64,000 nucleotides of DNA from Aliishimia sp963678085 (GCA_963678085.1 OY782680.1:186001-250000); one strand, 5' to 3'; positions 6,977 through 15,582 are shown, counted from the stretch's first letter. Program-made: numbers and translations. Notes: a model not told the origin generated them from the letters alone.

Positions 6977-8271
6977 CAGAAGTTCCTCAGATAGCGGTCT
7001 TTTTCAACCTGGGTCACTTGGTTCGCCATGAACTCCATTTCACGCTCGGCCTGTTGGATCAGGATCGTTTTGCGATCTTCGCCCAAGACCCGCGTCATCA
7101 GATCAGAGCCCTTGGCCGCCTCAACCGCCGCCTCAAGCGACATTGGCAAAGGCGTTGCGCTTTCATCCTCATAGGCATTGCCCATGCAGGCATCCGCAGG
7201 CGTTAGACCTTGTTCGATCCCATCAAGCCCGGCCGCGATATCGCAAGCCATCAGGTAATAGGGGTTGCAATCGGCGGAGGCATCGCGCTTTTCCACCCGC
7301 ACAGCATTGTCAGAGCCGCCAATCACCCGCAGACCCACGGTCCGATTGTCATAGCCCCAAGCATTATTCGTGGGCGCAAATGTGTAGGGCGCGCGGCGAC
7401 GATATGCGTTGGGATGGGTGTTTCCGGTCAAGGACAGCTCCGCCATATGGTTTTGCAGTCCCGCCAAGAAGCTCATTCCCATACCGTTCAGCTTGCCATT
7501 TTCAGCAAAGGCGTTCTGCCCGTCTTTCCAGATTGAGTAATGCGTGTGAAACCCGTTGCCAGATTGGTCGATAAAGGGCTTGGCCATAAAGGTCGCCATA
7601 TAGCCCTGCGTTGCGGCCAGCTGTTTGACCATAGAGCGGAAATGCACCACGCGGTCAGCGGTCTCAAGCGCTTCGCCAAAGCGGATATTCACCTCGACCT
7701 GACCAGGGGCATATTCGGGATTGGATTGCTCGATAGGGATGCCCACCTCGTTGATCATCTGCCGAATTGGGCCAAGCACATGCTCCATCTCTGCAGCGCG
7801 GGACATGGAATAGACCTGGATGTCATTATCGCGCGGCTCGCCGGTTTCAGGATCCAGCAGATAAAATTCCAGCTCAGCGCCACAATTCACCTCAAGCCCC
7901 ATCGCCTTGGCACGCTCAATCTGATCGAGCAAAGCGCCGCGTGGATCAATGGGAACCGCCTTGTGATCCATGGTTTCAAAGCGGCCAAAGCACAGCGCCA
8001 CGCCCTCTTCCCAAGGGCAGGCGACCGGTTTGGTCACCGGAAACAGATGCATATCGGGATAGCCATTGTCGAAGTTCACATAGGGCGTGTCCCAAACATC
8101 GCAGGTCATATCGATAGCAAGCAGCGCGATAGAGAGCGCATTGCCGCTTTTGCAGATCGTCTCCCAATGGCTGGCTGGAATACGTTTACCGCGCAGGATG
8201 CCATTCATATCCCCAGCACCCAGCGCCACCGTATGCGTTCCCGGCGGCAGGCTAAAATCCGTATCGCTCAT
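6976..8271 (-). CDS. Glutamine-synthetase-like gamma-glutamyl-amine ligase, first gene of the BMC operon
   Basis: 431 residues, of the short glutamine synthetase class that includes PuuA, GlnA3/A4, IpuC and gamma-glutamylmethylamide synthetase. Metal and ATP residues are visible: Glu133/Glu135 in GAELEF, the NPEYAPGQVEVN segment with Glu186/Glu193, His242/His244 in GFHTHYSI and Arg310/Arg315 in NRTVGLR. The adenylylation region of housekeeping GlnA is not evident. It would use ATP to join glutamate to an amine, making a gamma-glutamylamide. It heads the shell operon, with a GntR-type operator 46 bases upstream shared with the divergent amine oxidase. A ligase of this type inside a BMC operon is unusual. 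The amine is unknown; ammonia as substrate cannot be excluded. Confidence 0.8.
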   Translation of the reverse strand: MSDTDFSLPPGTHTVALGAGDMNGILRGKRIPASHWETICKSGNALSIALLAIDMTCDVWDTPYVNFDNGYPDMHLFPVTKPVACPWEEGVALCFGRFETMDHKAVPIDPRGALLDQIERAKAMGLEVNCGAELEFYLLDPETGEPRDNDIQVYSMSRAAEMEHVLGPIRQMINEVGIPIEQSNPEYAPGQVEVNIRFGEALETADRVVHFRSMVKQLAATQGYMATFMAKPFIDQSGNGFHTHYSIWKDGQNAFAENGKLNGMGMSFLAGLQNHMAELSLTGNTHPNAYRRRAPYTFAPTNNAWGYDNRTVGLRVIGGSDNAVRVEKRDASADCNPYYLMACDIAAGLDGIEQGLTPADACMGNAYEDESATPLPMSLEAAVEAAKGSDLMTRVLGEDRKTILIQQAEREMEFMANQVTQVEKDRYLRNF

Positions 8272-8316
8272 TTTTCATCTCCCTGTTTGCGGCAGTTGTT
8301 TTGCTCTGCAATTTTT

Positions 8317-8335
8317 GTATACAGTATTCAAACGG
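8317..8335. promoter_or_regulatory. Candidate GntR operator, site B
   Basis: GTATACAGTATTCAAACGG lies in the 94-base gap between the divergent starts of the microcompartment operon (8271) and the FAD oxidase (8366). It matches sites A, C and D over the GTATnCnGTATnCA core. One operator here could control both directions at once. Confidence 0.7.
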
Positions 8336-8365
8336 AGGTACCGTGCAAGAAGAAAGTGGGGAAAG

Positions 8366-9505
8366 ATGGGAAAAGCAGAAGCAATTGTCGCCGGGGGCGG
8401 CATTTCGGGACTGATGACAGCCCTGTCACTTGCTAAGCGCGGGGTAAAGGTTGAGCTGATCGACCGGTGGGAGCCGGGGCATCCCCGCGCCTCCTCCTCA
8501 GATTACAACCGCGTGATTCGCTGCATTCATGGGCGGGATGAATTTTACACCAAATGGGCGCGCGAAAGCTGGTTCCGCTGGCTTGAGTTAGAACAAGAGA
8601 CCGGACAAAAGCTGGTCTATGAATGCGGTGCGCTGATCCTCGCCACAGAGGGGCATTGCCATTGGGAGGACGACACGCGCGACACGTTTGACCGTCTTGG
8701 TATCCCCTATGAAGTGTATGCGGGCAGCGATATCTCTAAATTTTTCCCCCAGTTCAAAACCGAAGACATCAAATACGCCATTCACGAACCCGAAGCGGGC
8801 ATGATCATGGCGCATCGTATCCTTATCACCGTCACAAATATGCTGCGCGATCTTGGGGTTAAGATCACGCGTGGCCGGGTGGAAACGGATGACACTGAAC
8901 GCCCGACGCTGAACGGCAACCCGCTAGAGGCAGATCTGATCGTGATCGCCACCGGCCCTTGGATGCATGATATGTTCCCGCGCACGGTCAAGCCGATTTC
9001 GCTCGTGGCCGGGGTGAATGTCCTCTATCACTCAACCCCAGAAGGCTCCGAGCTGTTCGATCAAAGCCATATGCCCTGCTGGATTGATCATGGTCAGGGC
9101 TCCTTTGGTCTGCCATCCGTTGAGGGCACAGGGGTCAAAGCGGCGGTGGTTATTCCCGATAAGATCGACCTTGATAATGATGAGCGGCTAATCAAGCAAA
9201 AGATGGTGGCGCGCACGCGGCAATATATCAACCATCGCCTCCCCGGCCTCGTTGGGGAGCGGGTGGTCGATTCTAAGTTCAACCAGATCATCATCACCCC
9301 GGACACGCATTTCATTTTGGACTTTCACCCAGAGCATGAAAACGTGCTGCTGGCGGGGGGCTGCTCGGGCCATTTGATCAAGCATGGCCCTGTTTTTGGT
9401 GAATTCGCCGCCGGCGTAGCACTGCGCGACTATGCCACCGCGCCGCGTTTCAAGCTGGGCCCACGCAAAAAACTCAGCCCCGCCGAAAGCCCCTCTGGTC
9501 GATAA
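8366..9505 (+). CDS. FAD-dependent amine oxidase/dehydrogenase of the DAO/monomeric sarcosine oxidase family
   Basis: 379 residues. The N-terminus EAIVAGGGISGLMTAL is the FAD Rossmann motif, and the C-terminal block ITPDTHFILDFHP...GGCSGHLIKHGPVFGE matches the sarcosine/pipecolate/N-methyltryptophan oxidase signature. In covalent-flavin members a Cys stands at the start of the CxYTxTPD motif; here the aligned residue is Asn306, so FAD is probably bound non-covalently and the electron acceptor may not be oxygen. I chose ATG 8366 because the FAD motif follows at once; upstream codons are in the divergent promoter. It likely oxidises a C-N bond of a secondary amine or N-substituted amino acid to aldehyde plus amine. 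A shared operator links it to the BMC operon. Confidence 0.82.
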   Translation: MGKAEAIVAGGGISGLMTALSLAKRGVKVELIDRWEPGHPRASSSDYNRVIRCIHGRDEFYTKWARESWFRWLELEQETGQKLVYECGALILATEGHCHWEDDTRDTFDRLGIPYEVYAGSDISKFFPQFKTEDIKYAIHEPEAGMIMAHRILITVTNMLRDLGVKITRGRVETDDTERPTLNGNPLEADLIVIATGPWMHDMFPRTVKPISLVAGVNVLYHSTPEGSELFDQSHMPCWIDHGQGSFGLPSVEGTGVKAAVVIPDKIDLDNDERLIKQKMVARTRQYINHRLPGLVGERVVDSKFNQIIITPDTHFILDFHPEHENVLLAGGCSGHLIKHGPVFGEFAAGVALRDYATAPRFKLGPRKKLSPAESPSGR

Positions 9506-9520
9506 TGCCCCCTTTGCATG

Positions 9521-11122
9521 TCAAGAGATGGGATCGCCTTGCATAAGGGCTTCAAATCTCTCTCTTACATCGTCTTTTGGCTCAGCGGCCGCTGCCGTCC
9601 GTATCAGCCCCATCGCATCAACCGGCCATTGATCTTGGCCCCATTCAGACAATGCGCGTATCGCTAAATTCCGGTTTCGGATCACCGGACTTTGCAGACC
9701 TGCCTTAATAAACGCCCAACCTTTACCGGGGAAGCGTCCGATATCCTGCAAGATGTAATCAAGCGTCGTATGGTCCGCGAAATCTGGGCCGAACCCCAAG
9801 GAGTCACCTGGGCCAGTCGCTATCCCTGCCAAAGAAATGCGGTCTTTTGCAAGCTCCAAAATCTGGTCTAGACGCCCATTATCAGAGGTGCGCATCAAGC
9901 CCCACCAGTAATCCTCACCCGCCTCGGTCCGGCGGAAAAAATGGGGCCATGGGTCAATGCCAAGCTTTGAGCTGGCCTGGCTCGCAGCCCAAAATGCCTG
10001 CTCATCACCGTTTTCAAGAGCATCGCGTATCACTGTGGGCCATTTCTCATTGCCCTGAATTTCATCCAGCTTAAATGAAATGGCACTAGCAGCTTCATCG
10101 GTCCAATCCTGTTCGATCTTTTGATCACCGGAAAGATGCGCCTCAACACGATCCTTGAGGTCTGACAGAAACCTATAATGCGTCGCTGTGCCAAATCGCG
10201 TTTGGCCATGGCGAAGCAATGAGGTAATTGCGGCGCAGCCATGCTCATAGTCAGCCAAGCCCTCTGCCGGACCACCCTCTCCAAAAATCAACGCTTCAAC
10301 TATATCAATAGCGGATTCGAAAAGCTCGTCATCTATCGCCTTAACTTGCAGGGCGAGATGCAACTCCCCAGCTCTTGCGCAGATACATGCAAGATATTCG
10401 TACATCACGCTATTCTTGAAGCCCTCGCGGATCAGCCAATCTTTGATCTCGGGTGTTTGCGTGTCCTCCAATCGCTCAACCGTGCCAATCCGCCCCCAGC
10501 CTTCAGCGGCCTTAGCCAATTGGAAAAGCACGTTTTCGCCGTAGGCTCCGTACTCAGATATCGCAACAGCCGAATAAAGCGTAAACTCATCATGCCGCCC
10601 AAGGGTCAGGAAAATCTCTGAATCATCCGAACAACGGAAAGTCCCGAGCAATGCCATCGCAAATTTGACCGCCTCGCGATCCGCACCTTTGCTTGCGAAC
10701 CAAAGTGCAATCTCACGTGTGCGGTCTGGATCAAGCTCATCCCTTTTGCAGAGTTTCTCAATCAGCGCATCGATGACATCTATAGCACTACCGTCTTTGG
10801 TCATCGCGTAAAGTGTTTTGATATTTCTATCAGAGCCGTTTTCTGTGGCCCCCTTCAAAGCCGCATAAAGGTCATCAACCAATTGGTTTTCTGGTTCCAG
10901 AGATCCGTGATGCCCCATTACGCCATCAAGCGCCCCCGCTGCCCAGGAGAGTTGACCTGGATCACGTTCAGGCTCGTCAGGCAGGCGTTCTCCGCCCTCT
11001 GAAAGCCCTGGCTTGTCTGGATTAATATGGGCCGCGATATGGGCGTAGATGGATGGTGCATCCCCCCATGGTGGGGCCTGAAAATTTGGCGGCCAGATCT
11101 TTTTCTCAGATATCTCAGTCAT
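9521..11122 (-). CDS. Uncharacterised 533-residue helical protein
   Basis: I do not recognise this protein. It has no signal peptide or membrane segment and is acidic. It reads as a chain of short helices with repeated Leu/Ala-rich stretches, suggesting an alpha-solenoid (HEAT- or TPR-like) scaffold. Notable local features are GALDGVMGHHG near residue 65, Trp-rich patches such as DYWWGLM and an acidic C-terminal end. It is monocistronic, convergent with the FAD oxidase and divergent from the nicX-like operon, with an AAAGGT ribosome site before the ATG. It may sense or regulate a neighbouring system, but no function can be assigned. Its base composition seems slightly poorer in GC than its neighbours. 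Confidence 0.7.
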   Translation of the reverse strand: MTEISEKKIWPPNFQAPPWGDAPSIYAHIAAHINPDKPGLSEGGERLPDEPERDPGQLSWAAGALDGVMGHHGSLEPENQLVDDLYAALKGATENGSDRNIKTLYAMTKDGSAIDVIDALIEKLCKRDELDPDRTREIALWFASKGADREAVKFAMALLGTFRCSDDSEIFLTLGRHDEFTLYSAVAISEYGAYGENVLFQLAKAAEGWGRIGTVERLEDTQTPEIKDWLIREGFKNSVMYEYLACICARAGELHLALQVKAIDDELFESAIDIVEALIFGEGGPAEGLADYEHGCAAITSLLRHGQTRFGTATHYRFLSDLKDRVEAHLSGDQKIEQDWTDEAASAISFKLDEIQGNEKWPTVIRDALENGDEQAFWAASQASSKLGIDPWPHFFRRTEAGEDYWWGLMRTSDNGRLDQILELAKDRISLAGIATGPGDSLGFGPDFADHTTLDYILQDIGRFPGKGWAFIKAGLQSPVIRNRNLAIRALSEWGQDQWPVDAMGLIRTAAAAEPKDDVRERFEALMQGDPIS

Positions 11123-11191
11123 TTACCTTTTTCTCTTTCGCCTATGGGCCTGGGTGCCGCACTGATTTATGGTCTCGAATCATCTTGCGTT

Positions 11192-11218
11192 ACTATCCAG
11201 TTTATCAAACTATCCAGT
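11192..11218. promoter_or_regulatory. Candidate operator of the nicX-like operon
   Basis: Two direct copies of ACTATCCAGT (11192-11201 and 11209-11218) frame a 13-base palindrome AGTTTATCAAACT at 11199-11211. It lies about 35 bases upstream of the NicX-like start. The TetR-type domain encoded in the third gene of this operon is the obvious candidate ligand, which would make the operon autoregulated. That assignment is inference. Confidence 0.45.
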
Positions 11219-11251
11219 AAACGCAGCATGCCAGGGGAGGGGCATTGGCTC

Positions 11252-12307
11252 ATGATGCAGGAAATTGTTGAGGGGAAATGGCTGGCCGCGTTTCGGCGGG
11301 TGATGGCTTTGAATGAGATCGGCCAAGGCACGCAGCTTGCGATTATTGCCGAAAGCCAGTCGCGCCCGGTTCTGATGCAACTGGCTTCGCTGGCCGCTTA
11401 TGATCTGGGGGCGGAGTATTCGACGATTGTTCTGCCCAGCCCGCCGCAAACCGCGCCGGTTCCGGTCAAATCCACTGGGGCCTGCAATGCGATCCAGCAT
11501 AAACGCCATGTGATTGAGGCGCTCAAACATGTGGAGATCATTGTCGATGTCACCGTTGAGGGGTTGATTCACGCCGAAGAATGGGAAGAGATCGAAGCCT
11601 CCGGCACGCGCATTCTTGTCATTTGCAATGAACATCCCGAGATTTTGGAGCGCACCGAGCCCAAAGCCGAACTGGGGCCCTTGGTGGAAAAGGGCATTGC
11701 TCTGCTTGATGCGGCCAGCGAGATGCGTGTGACCAGCGCGGCGGGCACCGATTTGACCATTGATCTGCGCGGCGCGCCCTGTGGGGGGACTCCTGGCTTT
11801 TCCACAAAACCGGGGGGCGTGGCGCATTGGCCTGGCGGTCTTGCGCTCGCTTTTCCTGGCAAGAACAGTGTGAATGGCCGCATCGTCATGGCCGAGGGCG
11901 ATATGAACCTGACCTTCAAAGACTATCTGCGCGCGCCCATCCGCTTTGAAATCGAAAACGACTATGTGACCGAGATCCTTGGCGATAATCTCGATGCCGA
12001 TCTATTCCGCGAATATATGGCCGCTTGGGAGGATCAAGACGCCTATGGCATTTCCCATGTGGGGTTTGGCCTCAATAAAGGCGCGCGTTGGGAAAGCTTG
12101 CGGCTCTATGACAAGGGCGATGTGCAGGCGGTGGAGCCGCGCGCTTGGGCCGGGAATTTTCTGTGGTCTACCGGGTCGAACCAATATGCCGGGCGCTACA
12201 CATTAGGTCATTTCGATCTGCCCATGCGCCGCTGCACGATCACATTGGATGGCGAGCCCGTGGTTGTGAACGGCAAGCTTGCGGGCGAACTGGCCCAAGA
12301 TTTCTGA
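11252..12307 (+). CDS. NicX-like 2,5-dihydroxypyridine 5,6-dioxygenase
   Basis: 351 residues, almost the length of Pseudomonas NicX, which opens the ring of 2,5-dihydroxypyridine to N-formylmaleamate using Fe(II). The diagnostic metal pattern of NicX, His-x52-His-x-Asp, appears here as His269 (ISHVG), His320 and Asp322 (GHFD), that is His-x50-His-x-Asp. The segment GGVAHWPGGLALAFPG precedes it, as in related aminopeptidase-M29-like folds. The reading frame extends further upstream, but AGGGGAGGGG at 11233-11242 is well placed for the ATG at 11252. The next genes encode a flavoprotein and a fusion containing an alpha/beta hydrolase, the fold of NicD that deformylates the NicX product. A ring-cleavage pathway for a pyridine or related heterocycle is therefore plausible; the exact substrate is not shown. 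Confidence 0.75.
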   Translation: MMQEIVEGKWLAAFRRVMALNEIGQGTQLAIIAESQSRPVLMQLASLAAYDLGAEYSTIVLPSPPQTAPVPVKSTGACNAIQHKRHVIEALKHVEIIVDVTVEGLIHAEEWEEIEASGTRILVICNEHPEILERTEPKAELGPLVEKGIALLDAASEMRVTSAAGTDLTIDLRGAPCGGTPGFSTKPGGVAHWPGGLALAFPGKNSVNGRIVMAEGDMNLTFKDYLRAPIRFEIENDYVTEILGDNLDADLFREYMAAWEDQDAYGISHVGFGLNKGARWESLRLYDKGDVQAVEPRAWAGNFLWSTGSNQYAGRYTLGHFDLPMRRCTITLDGEPVVVNGKLAGELAQDF

Positions 12308-12321
12308 AATAGGAGGCCGCA

Positions 12322-13608
12322 ATGAGCCGTATCGAAGATTACTACGACATTGCCACCTGGCGTGAGCCCCATATTCGCATGCTGCGCTGCGCCAATGAGT
12401 TGGGGCCAACATGGGCGGAGCGGGCGGTAAAACATGACCGCGAGGCATCTTTCCCCACCGAAAACTACCAAGACATGGCCGAGCATAGCTTTTTGAAACT
12501 GGTGATCCCCGAAGAGTTCGGCGGGCTGGGGCTGGAATTTTGGGAATATGCCACCATCGCTGCTGAGATTGGCAAATATTGTGGCTCTACCGCGATTACC
12601 TTCAACATGCATACCTCTGCGATGATGTGGTCGCGCTTTATGTATGAGATGGATCATCTGAGCGATGACGAAAAAGCTGCCTTTGCCCCGATGCGCGAAC
12701 GCCAGTTTCGCAAGGTGGTTGACGAAAAGGCCGTGTTTTCCCAACCTATTTCCGAAGGCGGGACCAATTGGACCTCAGAGCCGATCAAGACCAGTGCCAA
12801 ACGCGTTGAGGGCGGCTGGCTGTTGAATGGGATGAAGAAATTTGCCTCCCTTGCGGGCAATTGCGACTATTATTCCATCGTCTGCACCGAACTATTCGAC
12901 GACCACCCGCCCCGGCATGAGGATTGCCTCGATTTTGCAGTTCCGGCAGATGCTGAGGGGCTGAGCATCATCGGGGAATGGGATCCAATGGGCATGCGCG
13001 CGACCTCCTCTAATGATCTGATCCTCAAGGATGTTTTTGTCAGCGAAGAAGATCTGATGATGCCGCGCGGGGTCTTTATCAAAACCCTGCCCCATTGGCC
13101 GCATATGATGGCAACGCTTAGCCCGGCAAATATGGGTCTTGCGCAAGGGATCTATGATTTCACGGTGGCATATCTGTCGGGCAAATGGCCAGGGCAGCCG
13201 CCTATTGATCGCCGGATTTTTCCAACCAAGCGCGCCTCTGTGGGTAAGATGTTCCAACAGCTCACACTGATGCGCTCGAACTTTCTGCGCGCCATGCAAG
13301 AGGCGGGGCCATTCCCAACCCAAGAACAGGTCATGCGCATGTATGTCAGCCAAATCGCTGTGATGGACGGGGTGCAGGAGCTTGCCGCGCTGGCCATTCG
13401 CACCTGCGGCGGGCAGACGATGCTGAAAAACCTGCCGCTAGAGCGCATGTATCGCGATAGCCGGTCTGGCGCGTTGATGTTGCCCTATACCACTGAGATT
13501 ATGGAGGATTACCTGTCGATGCTAACCCTTTATGAGGCGGGTGAGGTGGATGGTATTTCCGCCGATACCGTATCGGCCCGCACCTCCCTGTGGCGCCCCC
13601 CGGTCTGA
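12322..13608 (+). CDS. Acyl-CoA-dehydrogenase-fold flavoprotein (dehydrogenase or flavin monooxygenase)
   Basis: 428 residues with the acyl-CoA dehydrogenase architecture: a helical N-domain (residues 1-130, ending AITFNMHTSAMMW), a beta-domain with FSQPISEGGTNW and the C-terminal helical domain with LERMYRDSRSG. The late motif that normally carries the catalytic Glu (YEGT) reads LPYTTEI here, so the usual base is missing at that place. This fits either a dehydrogenase with its base elsewhere or a DszC/HpaB-like monooxygenase. It follows the NicX-like gene after 14 bases with an AGGAGG ribosome site and lies 3 bases before the fusion gene. In this operon a hydroxylation or desaturation step upstream of ring opening would make sense; this is inference. 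Confidence 0.7.
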   Translation: MSRIEDYYDIATWREPHIRMLRCANELGPTWAERAVKHDREASFPTENYQDMAEHSFLKLVIPEEFGGLGLEFWEYATIAAEIGKYCGSTAITFNMHTSAMMWSRFMYEMDHLSDDEKAAFAPMRERQFRKVVDEKAVFSQPISEGGTNWTSEPIKTSAKRVEGGWLLNGMKKFASLAGNCDYYSIVCTELFDDHPPRHEDCLDFAVPADAEGLSIIGEWDPMGMRATSSNDLILKDVFVSEEDLMMPRGVFIKTLPHWPHMMATLSPANMGLAQGIYDFTVAYLSGKWPGQPPIDRRIFPTKRASVGKMFQQLTLMRSNFLRAMQEAGPFPTQEQVMRMYVSQIAVMDGVQELAALAIRTCGGQTMLKNLPLERMYRDSRSGALMLPYTTEIMEDYLSMLTLYEAGEVDGISADTVSARTSLWRPPV

Positions 13609-13611
13609 ACC

Positions 13612-15582
13612 ATGACACAGCTCCAGGTTAAACGCGAAATCACGAGCGATGCGCCAGCCGATGAGATTTGGGCGCGTGCGCGGCAATTCACCAGCGCTTG
13701 GCATCCTGATATCGCATGGATGAAGGCCGAAGATGATGGCAAAACCCGCTGTTTTGGTGTCACCGGCGAGAGCGGCGAATATGTCGAGCGCTTGACATAT
13801 TATTCCAGCAGTGAACGCCGCATGGGCTATACCCATCTGTCGGGCATTGGCGGCATTGAGGGGTACAATGCTTGGCTGACGGTTTCGCCCGAAGGGGACG
13901 GGTCTCGCATCACCTGGCAGGCGGATCTTTCCGCCCCCTCGCCGCGCGCCGAAGCGATTGCAGCGGGCACCGGGGTTATTTTCGAGCGGGGCCTTGCTGC
14001 GCTCATTTCTCAGACCGCCCCGCTTGAGATCGCAGAGCCGCCAGAGCCGAAAACCGCGACGATCGAGCGGCGCAGCCTAGGCCAAGTGCCGCGCCTGTCG
14101 ATCCTGACCGCCGAGCGCACCGTTTGTGCCGACACGCTTTTGCTCTTCTTGCATGGCATTGGCGGAGCGGCCTCGAATTGGCAGGCACAGCTGGAACAGT
14201 TTGGGACGGATTATGCGCTCGCAGCGCTCGATATGCGCGGCTATGGGGACAGCACGCTTGGCTTTCGCCCCTCAGATATCGACGCCTATTGCGCGGATAT
14301 CGAACTGGTCATGCAGCATTTTTCTGCCAAACGCGTGGTGCTTTGCGGTTTGTCAATGGGCGCATGGATCGCCACCAGCTTTGCTATGCGCCATAGCAAT
14401 CGGCTGGCCGGTCTTGTGCTCGCGGGTGGCTGTACCGGCATGTCAGAGGCAGATGAAGCAGAGCGCAGCTCTTTCCGCCTCAGCCGTGAAAAACCACTGG
14501 CCGAAGGGCAGACCCCAGCCGATTTCGCAGGTTCCGTCATTGACGTTATTTCGGGCCCGAACGCCCCGGAGACGGCGCGGCGCGCGCTTTTGGCCTCGAT
14601 GACCGCGATCCCAGCAGCGAGCTATGGCGATGCGCTTTCAGTGTTCTGCAATCCGCTCGAACAGTTCGACTTTGCCCGCATCACTTGCCCTGTGCTGCTC
14701 ATGACGGGCGAACATGACCGGCTTGCCCCGCCCTCGGAAATCCGCGCTGTCGCCACGCGCATGCAAGACGCGATCCGGGGCGCTGGGCAAATCCCTGATA
14801 TCCGCTTTGAAATGCTCCCAGATACCGGCCATGTGTGTAACCTTGAAAGTCCTGACGGGTTCAACGCACCCCTGGCCGAGTTCCTCTCCCATATAGAGGG
14901 CCTGCGCCCCACCCGCCGCAGCGTCGCGCGCGAAGCGGTGCGCCTTGAAAAGCATGAGCGCATTCTCGCAGCGGCCCATGAAGAGTTCTGCTCCAAGGGG
15001 TTTTCCGGTGCCTCAATGGACGATCTGGCCGCGCGCGCTGCTGTGTCGAAACCCACGCTTTACAGGTATTTTGGCGATAAACATGCGCTGTTCGCGGCTG
15101 TGCTGGAGCGGGGCCGCGCGCATCTGGTCTCGCCTTTGAGTGATGCGCAAGAGCCATTTGTCGATGCGCTTTGGCGCTTTAGCTGGATATATGCAGAATT
15201 CGTGCTGCGCCCCGATATGCTGTCCCTGGCGCGTCTGATCCTTGGGGAGGCCGCGCGATACCCCGAACATGTTGCCCATTATCATGATAACGGGCCGGGG
15301 CGGGCGCTGCTGGATATCGTTGCGTTTTTACGCGCGCGCGCGGCGGCGGGAGAGGCGCAGATCAATGATCCAACGCTCGCGGCCCATGATCTGTGGTCTT
15401 TGATCTTATCGGGGCCGCGTGATTATTACATGCATCATGTGGATGAAAGCCCCTCGCGCACCGAATTGATCCGCAACATCACGCATGGCTTATCGGTATT
15501 TCTAAGAGCCTATTCCTGCCACCCCAAGGCCGATCTTGCGCGGCTTCACTGGTTTGAGGCACGTGAAAATGTTTCAATTTAG
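13612..15582 (+). CDS. Three-domain fusion: SRPBCC, alpha/beta hydrolase, TetR regulator
   Basis: 656 residues in one uninterrupted frame. Residues 1-140 resemble an SRPBCC/START-like ligand-binding domain. Residues 165-430 are an alpha/beta hydrolase with the oxyanion HGIGG (181-185), nucleophile Ser248 in GLSMG, acid Asp369 in GEHDR and His407 in DTGHV, so the triad is intact. Residues 440-656 are a TetR protein, with the helix-turn-helix at about 450-495 (MDDLAARAAVSKPTLYRYFGDK) and a ligand-binding helical part. The hydrolase resembles NicD-type deformylases in fold, and the gene closes the NicX-like operon. A single polypeptide that binds, hydrolyses and reports on the same compound is very unusual. 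The clean reading frame argues against an assembly artefact, although a sequencing frameshift joining two genes should be excluded. Confidence 0.8.
   Translation: MTQLQVKREITSDAPADEIWARARQFTSAWHPDIAWMKAEDDGKTRCFGVTGESGEYVERLTYYSSSERRMGYTHLSGIGGIEGYNAWLTVSPEGDGSRITWQADLSAPSPRAEAIAAGTGVIFERGLAALISQTAPLEIAEPPEPKTATIERRSLGQVPRLSILTAERTVCADTLLLFLHGIGGAASNWQAQLEQFGTDYALAALDMRGYGDSTLGFRPSDIDAYCADIELVMQHFSAKRVVLCGLSMGAWIATSFAMRHSNRLAGLVLAGGCTGMSEADEAERSSFRLSREKPLAEGQTPADFAGSVIDVISGPNAPETARRALLASMTAIPAASYGDALSVFCNPLEQFDFARITCPVLLMTGEHDRLAPPSEIRAVATRMQDAIRGAGQIPDIRFEMLPDTGHVCNLESPDGFNAPLAEFLSHIEGLRPTRRSVAREAVRLEKHERILAAAHEEFCSKGFSGASMDDLAARAAVSKPTLYRYFGDKHALFAAVLERGRAHLVSPLSDAQEPFVDALWRFSWIYAEFVLRPDMLSLARLILGEAARYPEHVAHYHDNGPGRALLDIVAFLRARAAAGEAQINDPTLAAHDLWSLILSGPRDYYMHHVDESPSRTELIRNITHGLSVFLRAYSCHPKADLARLHWFEARENVSI

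Noticed and set aside
7540..8436. 298-residue open frame opposite the glutamine-synthetase-like gene
   Set aside because: It runs antisense to conserved metal- and ATP-binding motifs and shows no domain.
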